A DNA stretch of 64,000 nucleotides from Hemibagrus wyckioides (lineage: Eukaryota; Chordata; Actinopteri; Siluriformes; Bagridae), in the NCBI RefSeq assembly GCF_019097595.1, contig NC_080711.1:23127428-23191427 (forward strand), read 5' to 3'. The translations under genes and the position numbers were made by a program. Below are positions 36,262-61,539 of this stretch, piece by piece (the stretch's first letter is position 1; every line of letters starts with the position of its first letter). The notes below the pieces were generated by a model. It saw only the letters and a program-made list of their open reading frames with translations, did no database searches and was not told the origin of the DNA.

Positions 36262-36850
36262 GACATGTGATTAGAATATGTATGAATAATTAATATTATA
36301 TTCATTTCATATTTATTATATAAGAAAATAACCAAGCAACTAAATAATAATTAAAAAAAAAAAAAAAGGAATGATCATATTCTGGCTTTAGAATAATTTG
36401 TACAAATATTTTAAAATTATTTTTTGAGAATATGTAGTTTTAATAATATAAGTAAATCCTCATAATATTAATGTCATACAATATTATTAGTATTGAGTGT
36501 TGCTACTAATATAGATCTATTAAATATATAAATATTCTATTTAAACATATTTAAAAATAATAATTCATAAATATTAAATACATATAAAAAATATGTAATA
36601 TATAACTTAGAGTAAGAATAAATATATATTTAAATATTAATTTAATTCATAAATAATTTAATTTTGACTAAATTAAATTATTTGACATAATCATTTAATT
36701 TAGTGTAAAAACATGGTAAACAATATCTGTTTTATTTTATTTTTTATTTTTATATTTTATTTTATTTATTATTTTTGCATAAGACTCAAAAAATCATTTT
36801 TGATAAATAACATATTGTAAAAACTCTCCTCTTTTTTTTTTTTACTACCT
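36262..36850. other. AT-rich stretch upstream of cpxm1
   Basis: Extremely AT-rich. A copy of the phrase GTAAAAACATGGTAAACAATATCTGTTTTATTTTATTT lies at about 36704-36741 and repeats sequence at 34235. No promoter motif is clear. Confidence 0.5.
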
Positions 36851-36932
36851 TTTCATTCACGTCCTGTGCATTCTGCCGACCCTCTACTCCAAGAAATGTG
36901 GTTTTCCGTGGCATTAGCAGGGGTTTCACACT

Positions 36933-36955
36933 CACACACACACACACACACACAC
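36933..36955. repeat. (CA)n just upstream of the cpxm1 start codon
   Basis: About 11 CA units end 22 bases before the ATG at 36977, so they lie in the probable 5' untranslated region or core promoter. Confidence 0.85.
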
Positions 36956-36976
36956 TCCAGCTCTGGAAGTGCAGCC

Positions 36977-50902
<13,926 letters not shown>

Positions 50903-51109
50903 CCTTTGGTCTGTTTAGCAGGGCATTTACAGTATTTTTATGAATCAGAATTAAAGATTGTAGTGTCCATTTTTTCGGTCTGGAACTGAAGTTATTAAAA
51001 TGACAAAAGCGTTCAGATTCACAACTGTGCATTATTTCTATTAAGAATGATTTATTCTCTTTGCATAATACATTTGAGGTGCTTTATATGCATTGTTGAA
51101 TCATTTACA

Positions 51110-51115
51110 AATAAA
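51110..51115 (+). terminator. Polyadenylation signal of cpxm1
   Basis: AATAAA lies 208 bases after the stop codon at 50900-50902 and is the first canonical signal downstream. Confidence 0.6.
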
Positions 51116-51279
51116 AATGTCATGTAAAATTTGACCTTACAAGAACAACACTAAGTTCCTCTCACTTTAATGCTTACTGTTTCAAAGCACAGACACTGGA
51201 GATTTTTCAAAAATACTTCATAAATCATCTCTTCATGGAAATCTTCATCATTTCACTTATACACATTTTCCTTCAAATA

Positions 51280-51950
51280 CACTATATTAGCCAAAGGTTT
51301 TGGGACACCCCTCCAAATCATTGAATTCAGGTGTTGTTTTTCAGGGGTTGGGCTCGGCCCCTTAGTTCCAATGAAAGGAACTCTTAATGCTTCAGATTCA
51401 TACCAATTTTTCCAAATTTGTAGGAACAGTTTGGGGATGACCCCTTCCTGTTCCAACATGACTGTGCACCAGTGCACAAAGCAAGGTCCATAAAGACATG
51501 GATGAGTGAGTTTGGAGGAACTTCACAGAGTCCTGACCTCAACCCCACAGAACACCTTTGGGATAAATTAGAGCGCAGGCAGTGAGCCAGGCCTTCTCGT
51601 CCAACATCAGTGCCTGACCTCACAAATATTATATGTTATAGCTGCAAAGGGCGGGACAACTCCATATTACATTCATGTGCATGTAAAAGCAGATATCCCA
51701 GTTTTGGTCTGGCTCACAGTCTCCGGGACTCGCCCGGGACCTTGCTTTGTGCACTGGTGTGCAGTCATGTTGGAACAGGAAGGGGTCATCCCCAAACTGT
51801 TCACACAAAGTTGTCCAAAATGTCTTGGTATGAAGCTGAAGCATTAAGAGTTCCTTTCACTGGAACTAAGGGGCCGAGCCCAACCCCTGAAAAACAACAC
51901 CTGAACACAGTGATTTGGAGGGGTGTCCCAAAACCTTTGGCAATATAGTT
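51280..51950 (+). mobile_element. Fold-back Tc1-like element
   Basis: The outer ends CACTATATTAGCCAAAGGTT and (reverse complement) AACTATATTGCCAAAGGTTT match, with TA at both flanks. Inverted similarity extends far inward: 51280-51490 matches the reverse complement of about 51735-51950, including transposase-coding bases. The centre keeps one orientation only. This looks like a Tc1-like element that suffered an internal inverted duplication. Confidence 0.8.
51430..51585 (+). pseudogene. Tc1-like transposase C-terminal fragment
   Basis: The plus strand reads Phe-Gln-His-Asp-Cys-Ala-Pro-Val-His-Lys-Ala, then Ser-Pro-Asp-Leu-Asn-Pro-Thr-Glu-His-Leu-Trp. These are the second Asp and the Glu motifs of a DDE transposase. 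There is no start codon, N-terminal domain or first Asp, so it is a remnant. Confidence 0.8.
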
Positions 51951-52307
51951 TATGTAGTTTGTAGTAAATAAAATCTAATAAAGTTAGATCACCTGACCAA
52001 TCAGAATGGAGATTTCAACAGCACTGTGATGTAATATATATACTGTATATACCTCACTACTGCTTTGCATTTCTGGTTAGATAACTAAACTACCTGCATT
52101 TCGTTGCCTTGTACGCATGCGCAATGGCAACACAATTCCAACTTATAGAACATATAAAACTAATCTTTATACACCACATCGTCCTGTAAAGCTGTAATTA
52201 TGTTCTCAGAATAAATGATATTTGTTAAAAATGTTTATTTAAATATATAAAAGAGAAATAAAGCGTACGGAAAACATGACCGGAACAAAAATAAATAGCG
52301 GTTTTGT

Positions 52308-52320
52308 CCAGAAGATGGCG
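52308..52320 (+). promoter_or_regulatory. CTCF-like site between cpxm1 and cox18
   Basis: CCAGAAGATGGCG matches the CTCF core CCASYAGRKGGCR at 12 of 13 positions. It lies in the 1.6 kb between cpxm1 and the probable first exon of cox18. Binding is not shown. Confidence 0.4.
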
Positions 52321-52529
52321 CTGTGCTTCTGTTTTACTATTATTATTATTATTATTCATTTCTAACGCTCTTCTATATTTATACAGACGATTAAAAAGTG
52401 TTCTGTGGCCTAATATTACTCTTAATAAACTTTTAAATTGTTAAAAGAAGACTTTTTAAATCCTCTTAACAACTCCCGCCTCACTTTTTCACAGAAAGTC
52501 CTTCAGTTCCCCATAACACCAGTACAAAA

Positions 52530-52711
52530 AACAAAAATAGGCGCACATCGATTGCGTCATATCTGGTCGCCGTCCTGTCATGCTGCACTGACATTTGCCG
52601 GGCTAAAATGTCAACTTGTGGTAGATAATAATGTCTAAATGCGCTTTTTGTAATAAATTATTGAAGAATGTAATCGCTTGTTTTGTGCAAGATGTGGAAT
52701 AACGTCGGAAG
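52530..52711 (+). promoter_or_regulatory. Probable cox18 promoter and non-coding first exon
   Basis: GATTGCGTCATATCTGG carries a CRE/ATF-like TGCGTCA. A clean donor AACGTCGGAAG|GTGAGG lies at 52711/52712. The first cox18 coding exon has a good acceptor (CTCTGTCTCTCAG|GC at 54176) ten bases before its ATG, so an upstream untranslated exon is needed. This is the best candidate, but transcription start evidence is lacking. Confidence 0.45.
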
Positions 52712-53053
52712 GTGAGGATTTTTTATGTTTGTGTAGCTTGCATAGCAGTTTAGTCAGCATTCTGGAGCTAGCTTAATTCATTCTGGAGGAGGCTTATTTT
52801 ATATATTAGAGATATTTTAGATGTTTATGATATATTTAGAGGTTTATTCATTAAATGCCGCTGAGTTTACTGGATGATCTTGGTTTTGTTATTGTGAAAA
52901 AATAAATAAGGAAGCGATCTACGTTCCATATTAATGCATTAAAATGGGAGATTTATATTAGAGCCTTTTATTGCATTTGATTCTTAATTAATTTATGGTT
53001 TTATCAAAGTATTGAATATATGAATATCTTTAAAATGCCAGCAAATTATTATT

Positions 53054-53054
<1 letters not shown>

Positions 53055-53099
<45 letters not shown>

Positions 53100-53615
53100 T
53101 ATAAATATATAAATATATATATATTATTTATTTACTATTATATCTTCTTCTTATTGTTTATTATCATTACTGTTTTATTATTATTATTTATTACTATTAT
53201 TATTGTTATTGTTATTATGATTTAGGATTTTTAAAAATTATTATTATTATTTATTTGTTATTATTTGTTTTATAATTTTTTGTTGTTCTTCTTATTGTTA
53301 TTATTTGAATGTGTTTACTTATCACTGAAAGAAAAACAAATCTGTAAAACAAAAAAATAACAGAATATAATAAAATGTTTAAAAATATAAAATTTTAAAA
53401 TGTAGAAATGTTTTTAACACATTAGCTTCTTGATTGCAATTGAAATTATTTTTTAAAAATGAATAGCTTCAAAATGCCAGCAGAAGAATAGTGTTGCATT
53501 GAAATGACAAACTGCTTATTATTTTTTTTTAATTATCATTATTTATTACTTTTTAATATGTTTTTATTTATTATTATTTTATTTTCTTATTATTATTTGT
53601 TAATTATTATTATTA

Positions 53616-53648
<33 letters not shown>

Positions 53649-54075
53649 TGAATCTGTTTATTGTTATGTATATTAAAAAATAAAATAAAATGTTTAAAAA
53701 AATACAATTTTAACATATAGAAATTGTTTAACAGTTTTAACAAATTAGCTTCTTGCTTGCAATTAAAAATTTGTTTTTTTTAAATTTCACAATTTTTCAG
53801 TATGCCAAAAAAAGTGTATTGCGATATAAACCATTCACAGAATCGATATTATCTTGACATCTTGACCATACCAAATATCAAAATTATTAAAAGTATTAAA
53901 ATATATGTTGATGTTAAATAAAAATTAAACTATAGTGATTATGGTCTGGTTTAATTATTTATGCAGTAATTGTTTAATTTTTGTTCCTTGTGCAAAGTTA
54001 TAAACTAGATTATCTGATCTGTAAAGAAATTTGTCTCTGATTATTATTATTATTATTATTATTAATTTTTTTTTT
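53055..54075. repeat. AT-rich intron 1 of cox18 with (TA)n and (ATT)n
   Basis: (TA)n lies at about 53056-53125 and ATT/TTA-rich blocks at 53130-53300, 53575-53650 and 54037-54063. AAAATGTTTAAAAATA and AGCTTCTTG phrases recur at 53370-53440 and 53680-53755, suggesting an old tandem duplication of about 310 bases. Confidence 0.8.
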
Positions 54076-54186
54076 TTTTAATTTTCTTATCTTATTAATG
54101 GCTTATCTTGTCAGTTTTTAACAAATACAGTGAGGTCAGATATAATGCTTCATCTGTTTTTTCCTCTGTCTCTCAGGCTCTCCACC

Positions 54187-57100
54187 ATGACATGCTTGAA
54201 AATCTTTCCTGGATCCTTAAGGTCACATTTGCGTGGCGTCCAGTTGGCAGTAAAAGCCCAGGTGAGATGTATCTCTCAGGGCGTGTCCAGGACAGACTCC
54301 TCCCCCCGACCTGCTCGCTCTCTCAGCTCCAGAAGTGTCCTGTCTGTGCCAGCGTTGTACCTGCAGCCGTGCAGTATGAGGCGAGTGAGCGGGTCTGGGT
54401 CCGGGTGGTACGAGAGCGTGGCAGATTCCGCTCCGGTCCACTTTACAGAGCAGCTCCTGATTTCCAGCCAGCAGATGACGGGGTTGCCGTGGTGGGCGGG
54501 GATCATCTGCACCACAGTGGCGCTTCGCACCGTCGTCACTTTGCCACTTGCCATCTACCAGGCCGCCATAATCGCAAAGGTCTCGTCTCAATCACTCACT
54601 TCCTCAACACTTGCTCTATTGGGGTCAAGACCTGCATAATATTATGAGTATTCAAAGGGGGTGGAGTTTCCTCAATATGGGCAAAATTCCATTACATCCG
54701 AATGAATCGTGAGTCCTTCTAGTCCTGACTCTGTTTGAATGTTCAGTTGATTTGAGTTAAAACCTCAATAACCCGTAAAAAATAAACATGTAGAAATATA
54801 ACGTCACTATGGACCTAATGTATCTGAGGAAGCAAAGAATTAGATTCACGCAAGATCATAACGGCGTAGATCCTAATAGCATTTTTTTTTTACGTAACCC
54901 GCATATATCTCTATAAAAATGACATTTGAGGATCATTTTCATTTCTGTATCTAATATTCAATATCAGAGGACATGAGAAGTTTACTTACTCTAGAATTTA
55001 CAAACTGAATCATTCAACTGAGTCATGAATCGAATCGAATGAATCATTGTTGAATCGATTCACTTTACGTCCAGAGACTCAGACCGCAGCTGGTATCCAT
55101 GGCAATGGCTTTCAAAAGTGAGAACCACTCAGATCTGGGATGGGGTCGGGTTTCTGTCTTTTTTATGCTTTCTTTCTTTCTTTCTTTCTTTTTTTTCTTT
55201 TTTAATTGGATACAACGAAATGATTCAGCTCCTAATTTGACTCACTCGCTCTATTGAATTTCCTGAGCCTCCTTGTTGTATAGAAAATTATTTCCTCCCC
55301 TCCGTCAGTTCTCATCCCCCATCTGGGAGACATGTCGACTAAATACAGCTACACTGTTAGGGTTTTTCCCTGCCGGAAATGATCTTCTGCCCTCCTGGAG
55401 AGCGTCTGGGCTCGCGTGAAGTAAACAGTCCGAGCTCAGTAATCTCCATCTCGACTTAAACGTAAACATCTGCGCTGTTTATGTGTTAAAGGCTCTCTTT
55501 CCTGATTTCCTTCTGTTTCACAAACCATCACCTGGATCATGGAGGAATCTGTTTCAGCTTGTTCTTTTCTCACACAGCTTGTACTTTTCTGTTCCCAGTA
55601 GCTCTCTCTCTCCTTTTTTTTTCCCACGTCGTCGTTGCTGTTTTTAATCTCTCGCTCTTGGCCGCTGTTCAAAATAGCGCCCGAGTCATGGGTCACATTT
55701 CCTCTGAATAATCTTATTTTTACATTTTAATCTTATTTAAACAAGTAAAATGATTGTAAATGGGGGAAAACCATAGCATGCCATGTTTTATGCTTCTTAT
55801 GGCAGTAATTTACATGCTTTTATACAACAACGATCATTTTTATCGTTTTAAAGTCGCTAAACATGCCCCAGATGACATTAAAGCAGCTATAAGTTTTATC
55901 TTTATTTATCATATATACATTACTTTCTTTGCATTTCCCATCCTTGGTGGTCGGGGTCAGAGCACAGGGTCAGCCATGATGCAGCACCCCTGGAGCAGGG
56001 TGGGTTGAGGGCCTTGCTCAAGGGCCCAACAGTGGCAGCTTGCGTGATGCTGGGGTTTGACCACTTGAACTACCACCCACCCTATAAGAAGTTAGAGCAG
56101 ATGTATGCACAGTATGTGACACTGGAGACTCCTTCCTTAAACGTCAATTAGACATCTCTTTAAAGAAAACTTCCATGTAGCGACTATATTAATTTCTTTC
56201 TTTTTATTAATAAATAAATAAATAAATTTTTAATAATATATGCTTCCACTGTACAGTGTCGACGTGAAGGCGCCATTGCTATGGAAACGATAAAATATTT
56301 AGTAAAAAAATGCCTATTATCCTAATACCTAAATAGCTTAAATGTTAATTAATAATAATAAAAAACGTTAGATTTTTTCCCACAGTGTTTATAGCATTGA
56401 GCATGTTGAGCTGATCTGAGATCAGGGCTTCGTGTGTTTGTTTTTATATTTGCTTTAATTAACAGGTCACTGAACTGATTTCAGATCGAAGCCTTGCAGA
56501 AGGAAATAGCGGAGTTAGCACAGCGGCTACGCTACGAGATCTCCGTCAGGGCCCAGGAGAAGGGCTGGTCTGAGAAAACCTGCAGGTAAAAATCACGACT
56601 GGTATAATTATAAATACTCGCTTGCTAGTTTCTCAGCTGGGTGAAAAGCAGAAGCCGCCACTTTTAATAGTATTAGCTTTTAAAATCAAAGAGTGAGTTA
56701 GCTATACTGTTTCTCAGGTGAGGTTAGCTAAGCTTTTAGCTTATTCTAGCTAGCAGTTAAACAGTCTGTCAGGTGTTAGTTAGATACTTTTGTCCATTAG
56801 AATGCTAGCTAGTTATCGCTTGTGCTGTCAAAATGTGTTAGCTAGCTCAGACCGGATAAATGTAACCAAAATCTTTGCTAATAATATCTTACAGTGTCTG
56901 TCAGGTTGTGTTAGCTAGCTCAATTTAATCCTTATATCTATTCCTAAGCAGTCTGTCAGGTTGTTTTGTGTGGACCGGATAAATTTAACCTGAAATCTTC
57001 GCTAATAATATCTTACAATGTCTGTTAGCTAGCTTAATGTAATCTTTAGAACAAATTCCCGGCTAGTAAATACTCTATCAGATTTGATCTGTATTAGCTA

Positions 57101-58357
57101 GCGCCATTTAATCATTCTAACAATCCCTAGCTAGTCTGTCAGGTTGTGTAGATAGATTGTAACTTTTAAAAAAGGTTCTTAGCTAGCATTACTTGTGCTG
57201 TATGTCAGCATTGGGTTAGCTAGCTGAATTGAATCTTTACCTCAAGTTCTAGCTAGTAATCAAACAGCTAATGCTAGCTAGAAATGCTGTGGACTGTTCA
57301 TCAGGTTGTGTTGTATTGTTTAATAGCTAAATTCAGCTAATGCTAATGCAAGTCAGTCAGCTAAATAGCACGAGAGCTTATGCTAGCTCTAGTAATTACT
57401 TCAGGAAACTGAAGCATTTCTAGTCGTTTAATGCTTTTTGCTAGCTGAAGTTAGCCATGAGAATTCAGTTCATTCGTTTGACCCACAGGTACCATTTTAA
57501 GAAGAATCTGCGGAGGATCGTCTCCGAACTCTACGTGAGGGACAACTGCCACCCCTTTAAGGCCAGTTTGCTCGTCTGGGTGCAGTTGCCCATGTGGGTG
57601 AGCGTCTCTCTCGCCCTGCGTAACATCAGCGTGGGATTGGAACACGCCCCCTCAGGTAAATCACCTCTTCATTTATATACATTAAAGTGGGCAGGGCTAA
57701 TCCGAGGTAAATCGGAGGCCCTCCGGGTTCGTATCTGTGAAAAAATTATATTCCTTGGATAGAGCACTTACCCATAATGCACCAGTGTAACACACAGGCA
57801 CCATCACCACCACCAGACTGAGTCTTGGCTCACATCCAGAACATTCCACTGTGTTTCACTCGCGTTTCAAATCTCACAATGTCTTAGGGTGTGTGGGTGT
57901 GTGTGTGTGTGTGTACATATATATGTGTGTGTGCATGTATGCACATTTGTGTGCTCATACATGCCTGTGTGTATGTGTGTGTTGGTTCATGTCTATGCAT
58001 GTGTGTGTGTGTGTTCATGTACATGTATATGTGTGTGCATGTATGCACAGGTGTGTTTGCTAATACGTGCCTATGTGTGTGTGTTTGTGTATTTGTTTGT
58101 GTGTGTGTGTGTACGCTCATGCGTGCCTGTGTATGTGTGTGTTCGTTCATGTCCGTGTGTGTGTCTGTGAGAGAGTGGGCGCGCTCATGCATGCCTGTGT
58201 ATGTGTGTGTTCGTTCATGTCCGTGTGTGTGTCTGTGAGAGAGTGGGCGCGCTCATGCATGCCTGTGTATGTGTGTGTTCGTTCATGTCCGTGTGTGTGT
58301 CTGTGAGAGAGTGGGCGCGCTCATGCATGCCTGTGTGTGTGTGTGTGTGTTCATGTA

Positions 58358-58395
<38 letters not shown>

Positions 58396-61169
58396 GGCGC
58401 ACTCATGCATGTCTGTGTGTGTGTGTGTGTGTTCATGTACACATGTGTGTGTGTGTGTGTGTGTGCGGGCGCACTCATGCATGTCTGTGTGTGTGTGTGT
58501 GTGTGCGGGCGCACTCATGCATGCCTGTGTGTGTGTTCATGTCCATATACATGTCTGTATGTGTGTGCATGTATGTGCCTGTGTGCATGTAGGCACATGT
58601 GTGTACTCACGCTTACCTGTGTGTGTGTGTGTGTGTGTGTGCAGGACTGCAGCAGCAGCTGGCAGCAGGTGGCGCTCTCTGGTTTCCGGACCTGACGGTA
58701 CCAGACTCCACCTGGATCATCCCCGTGTCTCTGGGCCTCATCAACCTGCTCATCACTGAGGTGACTCATTACTATATGATTCAGTCTGACTTTAACATTG
58801 TAATTATTATAACTGTCTCTAAATGTAATTAACAGGTCAGTAGAAATGTAATTAATGTGTTATTAACATTCTATTAACATCATTTTTTAATTTCATTGCG
58901 TTGTTTTGGGGTGGTGTTTTGTTCTGTTACGGAGGAAATAATGCTTGTATCCTTGTCCTCACATGAGACAAGAGGAAATCACAAACACACACACACACAC
59001 ACATTATCAATAAACAATAGAGCTAAGAGAAGGGTGGGATTTCCTTATTCCTGTTGTTTTGGACATTGGCACTTTAGACGAAAATAAAAACAATTATGAC
59101 ATCTAACTGTGTGTGTGTGTGTGTGATGGTTTTCGACAGGTTTATGCCCTGAGCAAGCTTGAACAGTCAAAGTTCCAGAAGTACGTGACCAACGTTATCA
59201 GAGGAATCTCTCTGGTCATGATTCCTTTAGCCGCCACCGTCCCTTCCGTGAGTGATCAGTGCGTGTGTGTATGCGTGTGTGTGTGCGTTTGTGTGTGTGT
59301 GTGTGTGAGACAGATAATAAAATATCTGATGTATTTTTTTTTTCGAACCTTTGATCTTATCCACCTTCGTAGCGATAAAAGATAAATGAAATTTCCAAAT
59401 TTTTACGCAAAATTAAAAAGTGCGTCATTATTCGTAATCGTTAGCTAAAAGAAAAGTCAAGCGAACAACGACATTAATTTATTTTTCATTTAATTATTAT
59501 TTTAATCATTATTATTTAAATTATTTTAAAATTAAATATATATATAGTGAGGGGAAAAAATGATTTGATCCCCTGCTGATTTTGTACGTTTGCCCACTGA
59601 CAAAGAAATGATCAGTCTGTAATTTTAATGGTAGGTTTATCTGAACAGTGAGAGACAGAATAACAACAAAAAAATCCAGAAAAACACATTTCAAAAAAGT
59701 TCTACATTGATTTGCATTTTATTGAGTGAAATAAGTATTTGACCCCTTTGCAAAACCCTTGCTGGCAATCACAGACGTCAGACATTTCTTGTAGTTGGCC
59801 ACCAGGTTTGCACACATCTCACATCTCAAGGAATTTGGGCCCACTCCTCTTTGCAGATCCTCTCCAAGTCATTAAGGTTTTGTGGCTGACCCTTCAGCTC
59901 CCTCCACAGATTTTCTATGGGATTAAGGTCTGGAGACTGGCTAGGCCACTACAGGACCTTAATGTGCTTCTTTTTGAACCACTCCTTTGTTGCCTTGGCC
60001 GTGTGTTTTGGGTCATTGTCAGGCTGGAATATCCATCCACGACCCATTTTCAATGCCCTGGCTGAGGGAAGGAGGTTCTCACCCAAGATTTAACGGTACA
60101 TGGCCCCGTCCATCGTCCCTTTGATGCGGTGCAGTTGTCCTGTCACCTGGGGATGGTGTACTTGGTGTCATAGGCAGCATTCCTCCTCCTCCAAACACAG
60201 CGAGTTGAGTTGATGCCAAAGAGCTGGATTTTGGTCTCATTTGACCACAACATTTTCACCCAGTTCTCCTCTGAATCATTCAGATGTTCACTGGCAAACT
60301 TCAGATGGTCCTGTACATGTTCTTTCTTTAGCAGGGGGACCTTGTGGAAGCTACTGGATTTCAGTCTTTCACGGCGTAGTGTGTTACCAATTGTTTTCTT
60401 GGTGACTATGGTCCCAGCTGCCTTGAGATCATTGACAAAATCCTCCAGTGTAATTCTGGGCTGATTCCTCGCCGTTCTCATGATCATTGAAACTCCATGA
60501 GGTGAGATCTTGCATGGAGCCCCAGACCGAGGAAGATTGACAGGCCTTTTTTGTTTCTTCCATTTGGGAATAATCGCACCAACTGTTGTCACCTTCTCAC
60601 CAAGCTGCTTGGCGATGGTCTTGTAGCTCATTCCAGCCTTGTGTAGGTCTACAATCTTGTCCCTGACATCCATGGACAGCTCTTTGGTCTTGTCCATGAT
60701 GGAGAGTTTGGAATCTGATTGATTGCTTCCTTCTGTGGACAGGTGTCTTTCATACAGTTAAGGAGCTGAGATTAAGAGCACTCCCCGAGAGTGCTCCTAC
60801 TGTAATCTCAGATCCTTACCTGTATAAAAGACACCTGGGAGCCAGAAATCTTTCTGACTGATAGGGGATCAAATTCTTATTTCACTCATTAAAATGCAAA
60901 TCAATGTAGTGTCAATGTAGCTTTTATGAAGTGTGTTTTTCTGGATTTTTTTGTTGTTATTCTGTCTCTCACTGTTCAAATACACCTACCATTAAAATTA
61001 CAGACTGATCATTTCTTTCAGTGGGCAAACGTACAAAATCAGCAGGGGATCAAATCATTTTTTCCCTCACTGTATATATATATATATATATATATAAGTC
61101 GCTATTTTTCCGTAGTTACGTGTTTTTTATTGCTTTTATACACGATCAGGTTTAGGTGGGGTTTTTTTT

Positions 61170-61206
<37 letters not shown>

Positions 61207-61508
61207 TTTCATTTCATTTCATTGTCTGTACCACTTATCCGATCTATACTCGGGTCACGGGGAGCCTCAGGCATCGTCGGGCATCAAGGCAGGATACACC
61301 CTGGACGGAGTGCCAACCCATCGCAGGGCACACATACACACACACACACACTCATTCACTCACGCAATCACAAACTACAGGCAATTTAGAGACTCCAGTC
61401 AGCTTAGAAGCATGTCTTTGGACTGTCAGAGGAAACCAGAGCACCCAGAGGAAACCCACCAAGCACGGGGAGAACATGCAAACTCCACACACACAGTGAT
61501 ACATCCTG

Positions 61509-61539
<31 letters not shown>

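Larger units (their letters stand above)
59545..61072 (-). mobile_element. Tc1-like DNA transposon, about 1.53 kb (cox18 intron 5)
   Basis: The ends (left TAGTGAGGGGAAAAAATGAT, right as reverse complement CAGTGAGGGAAAAAATGATT) are inverted repeats about 200 bases long. Shared blocks include GATCCCCTGCTGATTTTGTA and TGCATTTTATTGAGTGAAAT. TA flanks both sides. The transposase runs on the minus strand. Its upstream region contains a strong hairpin at 60738-60838. The element lies antisense to cox18. Confidence 0.92.

Noticed and set aside
36114..36335. Poly-Asn minus-strand frame
   Set aside because: It translates the (ATT)n microsatellite.
57851..58759. Val/Cys- and His/Thr-rich frames on both strands
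   Set aside because: They translate the GT/CA array next to cox18 exon 4.
59739..60464. Plus-strand frames of 84 and 108 codons in cox18 intron 5
   Set aside because: They are antisense shadows of the Tc1-like transposase.
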